This document shows positions 63,253 to 64,000 of a DNA stretch of 64,000 nt, piece by piece (the first letter of the stretch is position 1; each line of letters opens with the position of its first letter). Origin of the DNA: Parapristionchus giblindavisi (taxonomy: Eukaryota; Nematoda; Chromadorea; Rhabditida; Diplogasteridae); assembly GCA_943737045.1 (NCBI GenBank), contig CALSFV010000011.1, positions 1,426,001 to 1,490,000 on the forward strand, given 5' to 3'. The translations under genes were made by a program, and so were the position numbers. Under the pieces are notes generated by a model, which made no database searches, was not told the origin of the DNA, and saw only the letters and a list, made by a program, of their open reading frames with translations.

Positions 63253-64000
63253 TATTGGAACTGAAAAATAAAATAAACAACAATGATTAGCATGGATGGG
63301 AAATCACGAAATCAATGCAAACTACAGAAGACAAGGAAGTCTCTTTTCTATTCACAAAAATTAATGGAAGATTGCGGCGATGTTGGCAGTTTCTCTCCTT
63401 ACTCTGGGTCTCCGCTCATGCGTCACTCTCATCACCCTTCCTCTCTAGCCCAACGCGTTGTCGCGCCGAGTGCGACTAGTTCAACTGGGGCAAATGTGTG
63501 ATTATGATCAGCCACAGTGAGGAAGAGAAAAGAAGGTAACACAAAAAGAATGAGAAATGGAGAAGGAAAAAGAGAGAGTGGTGAAAAAATTTTTGTGAGA
63601 AAAAACCTCCCGCAAAGCAAGTTATGATTTATTTTTTGTGGGTGTCGATTTATAAATTCGCGAGGTCTCCACACAACAAATCCCAATGGGTTCGTTAACT
63701 CATCTATCAAACATCAAATCAGCGGCCTGTGTGTAGTGGATAAGGTGTCTGCATTTAGTTTTGACTGTCATGGGTTCGATCCCCCTTGCGGCACTTTTCT
63801 TTTGCTGATTTTGTTGCCGTAGAAAGATTGGCATGTTTTACTGTGATTAGGAAATCGGTAAATAGAACACACTTTATTTTATCCGCAAGTGTGAACTTTA
63901 ACTACAAAAGGAGTGAAACAAAGACGATTTTTTACGTCATCTCCATATTCTTATCCATCCCATGTCGCATCCGAATCCCCCCCCCCAATCCGAATCCACT
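63253..64000. other. Upstream flank of the kinase-like gene
   Basis: No gene is supported. It contains a purine-rich stretch (63525-63600), a tRNA-like sequence (63722-63796) and a C-homopolymer near 63978. The promoter of the minus-strand gene should lie just beyond 63260. Confidence 0.45.
63722..63796 (+). tRNA. tRNA-like sequence, degenerate
   Basis: TGTAGTGGATAAGGTGTCTG resembles an A box and ATGGGTTCGATCCCCCTTGC a T arm with B box, at tRNA-like spacing. The acceptor stem ends do not pair convincingly, so a tRNA pseudogene or tRNA-derived repeat is more likely than a working gene. Confidence 0.3.

Overview
The window looks like nuclear DNA of a nematode. The evidence is: (i) a tandem array built on TTAGGC, the nematode telomere repeat; (ii) many short exons with GT...(T)TTCAG introns; (iii) an apparent splice acceptor 0-8 nt upstream of the start codon in five genes, as expected for spliced-leader trans-splicing; (iv) conserved eukaryotic genes (PRP17/CDC40, GRASP, SMU1). 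The species cannot be named. All gene models were spliced by eye from splice sites and reading phase, without transcripts or database searches.

Layout. 1-5374: no convincing gene; pyrimidine-rich low complexity, a 57-bp tandem repeat and small inverted-repeat elements. 5375-16237 (+): a gene for a secreted, Glu-rich protein of about 768 aa with four duplicated exon-encoded repeats. 16226-18810: its 3' end converges on a minus-strand gene; this 3' region is duplicated and the copies are separated by about 1 kb of TTAGGC-type array. 18794-19128 (-): the last two exons of a small unrecognised gene. 20782-26623 (-): a complete PRP17 splicing-factor gene (18 exons, 562 aa). 26981-33571 (+): a complete Golgi reassembly stacking protein (GRASP) gene (16 exons, 560 aa), divergent from PRP17 across 357 bp. 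34466-56593 (+): a complete SMU1 splicing-factor gene (17 exons, 507 aa) spread over 22 kb. Its introns hold two antisense genes (37853-38664 and 43878-48107), a LINE, a mariner-like element, a TTAA-flanked element and many MITEs. 56594-60290: mostly non-coding. 60300-60990: relic of a Maverick/Polinton-type element. 61210-63252 (-): a gene (6 exons, 424 aa) with an N-terminal ubiquitin-like region and a kinase-fold-like C-terminal half. 63253-64000: a tRNA-like sequence and no gene.

Two of the recognised genes, PRP17 and SMU1, act in pre-mRNA splicing and flank a Golgi structural gene. The rest of the window is dominated by small DNA-transposon derivatives. Several families have clean 8-bp target duplications (hAT-like), and nested insertions allow relative dating. 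Short RTE-like LINE fragments recur. One LINE carries a perfect 12-bp target duplication that spans the 5' splice site of an antisense gene.
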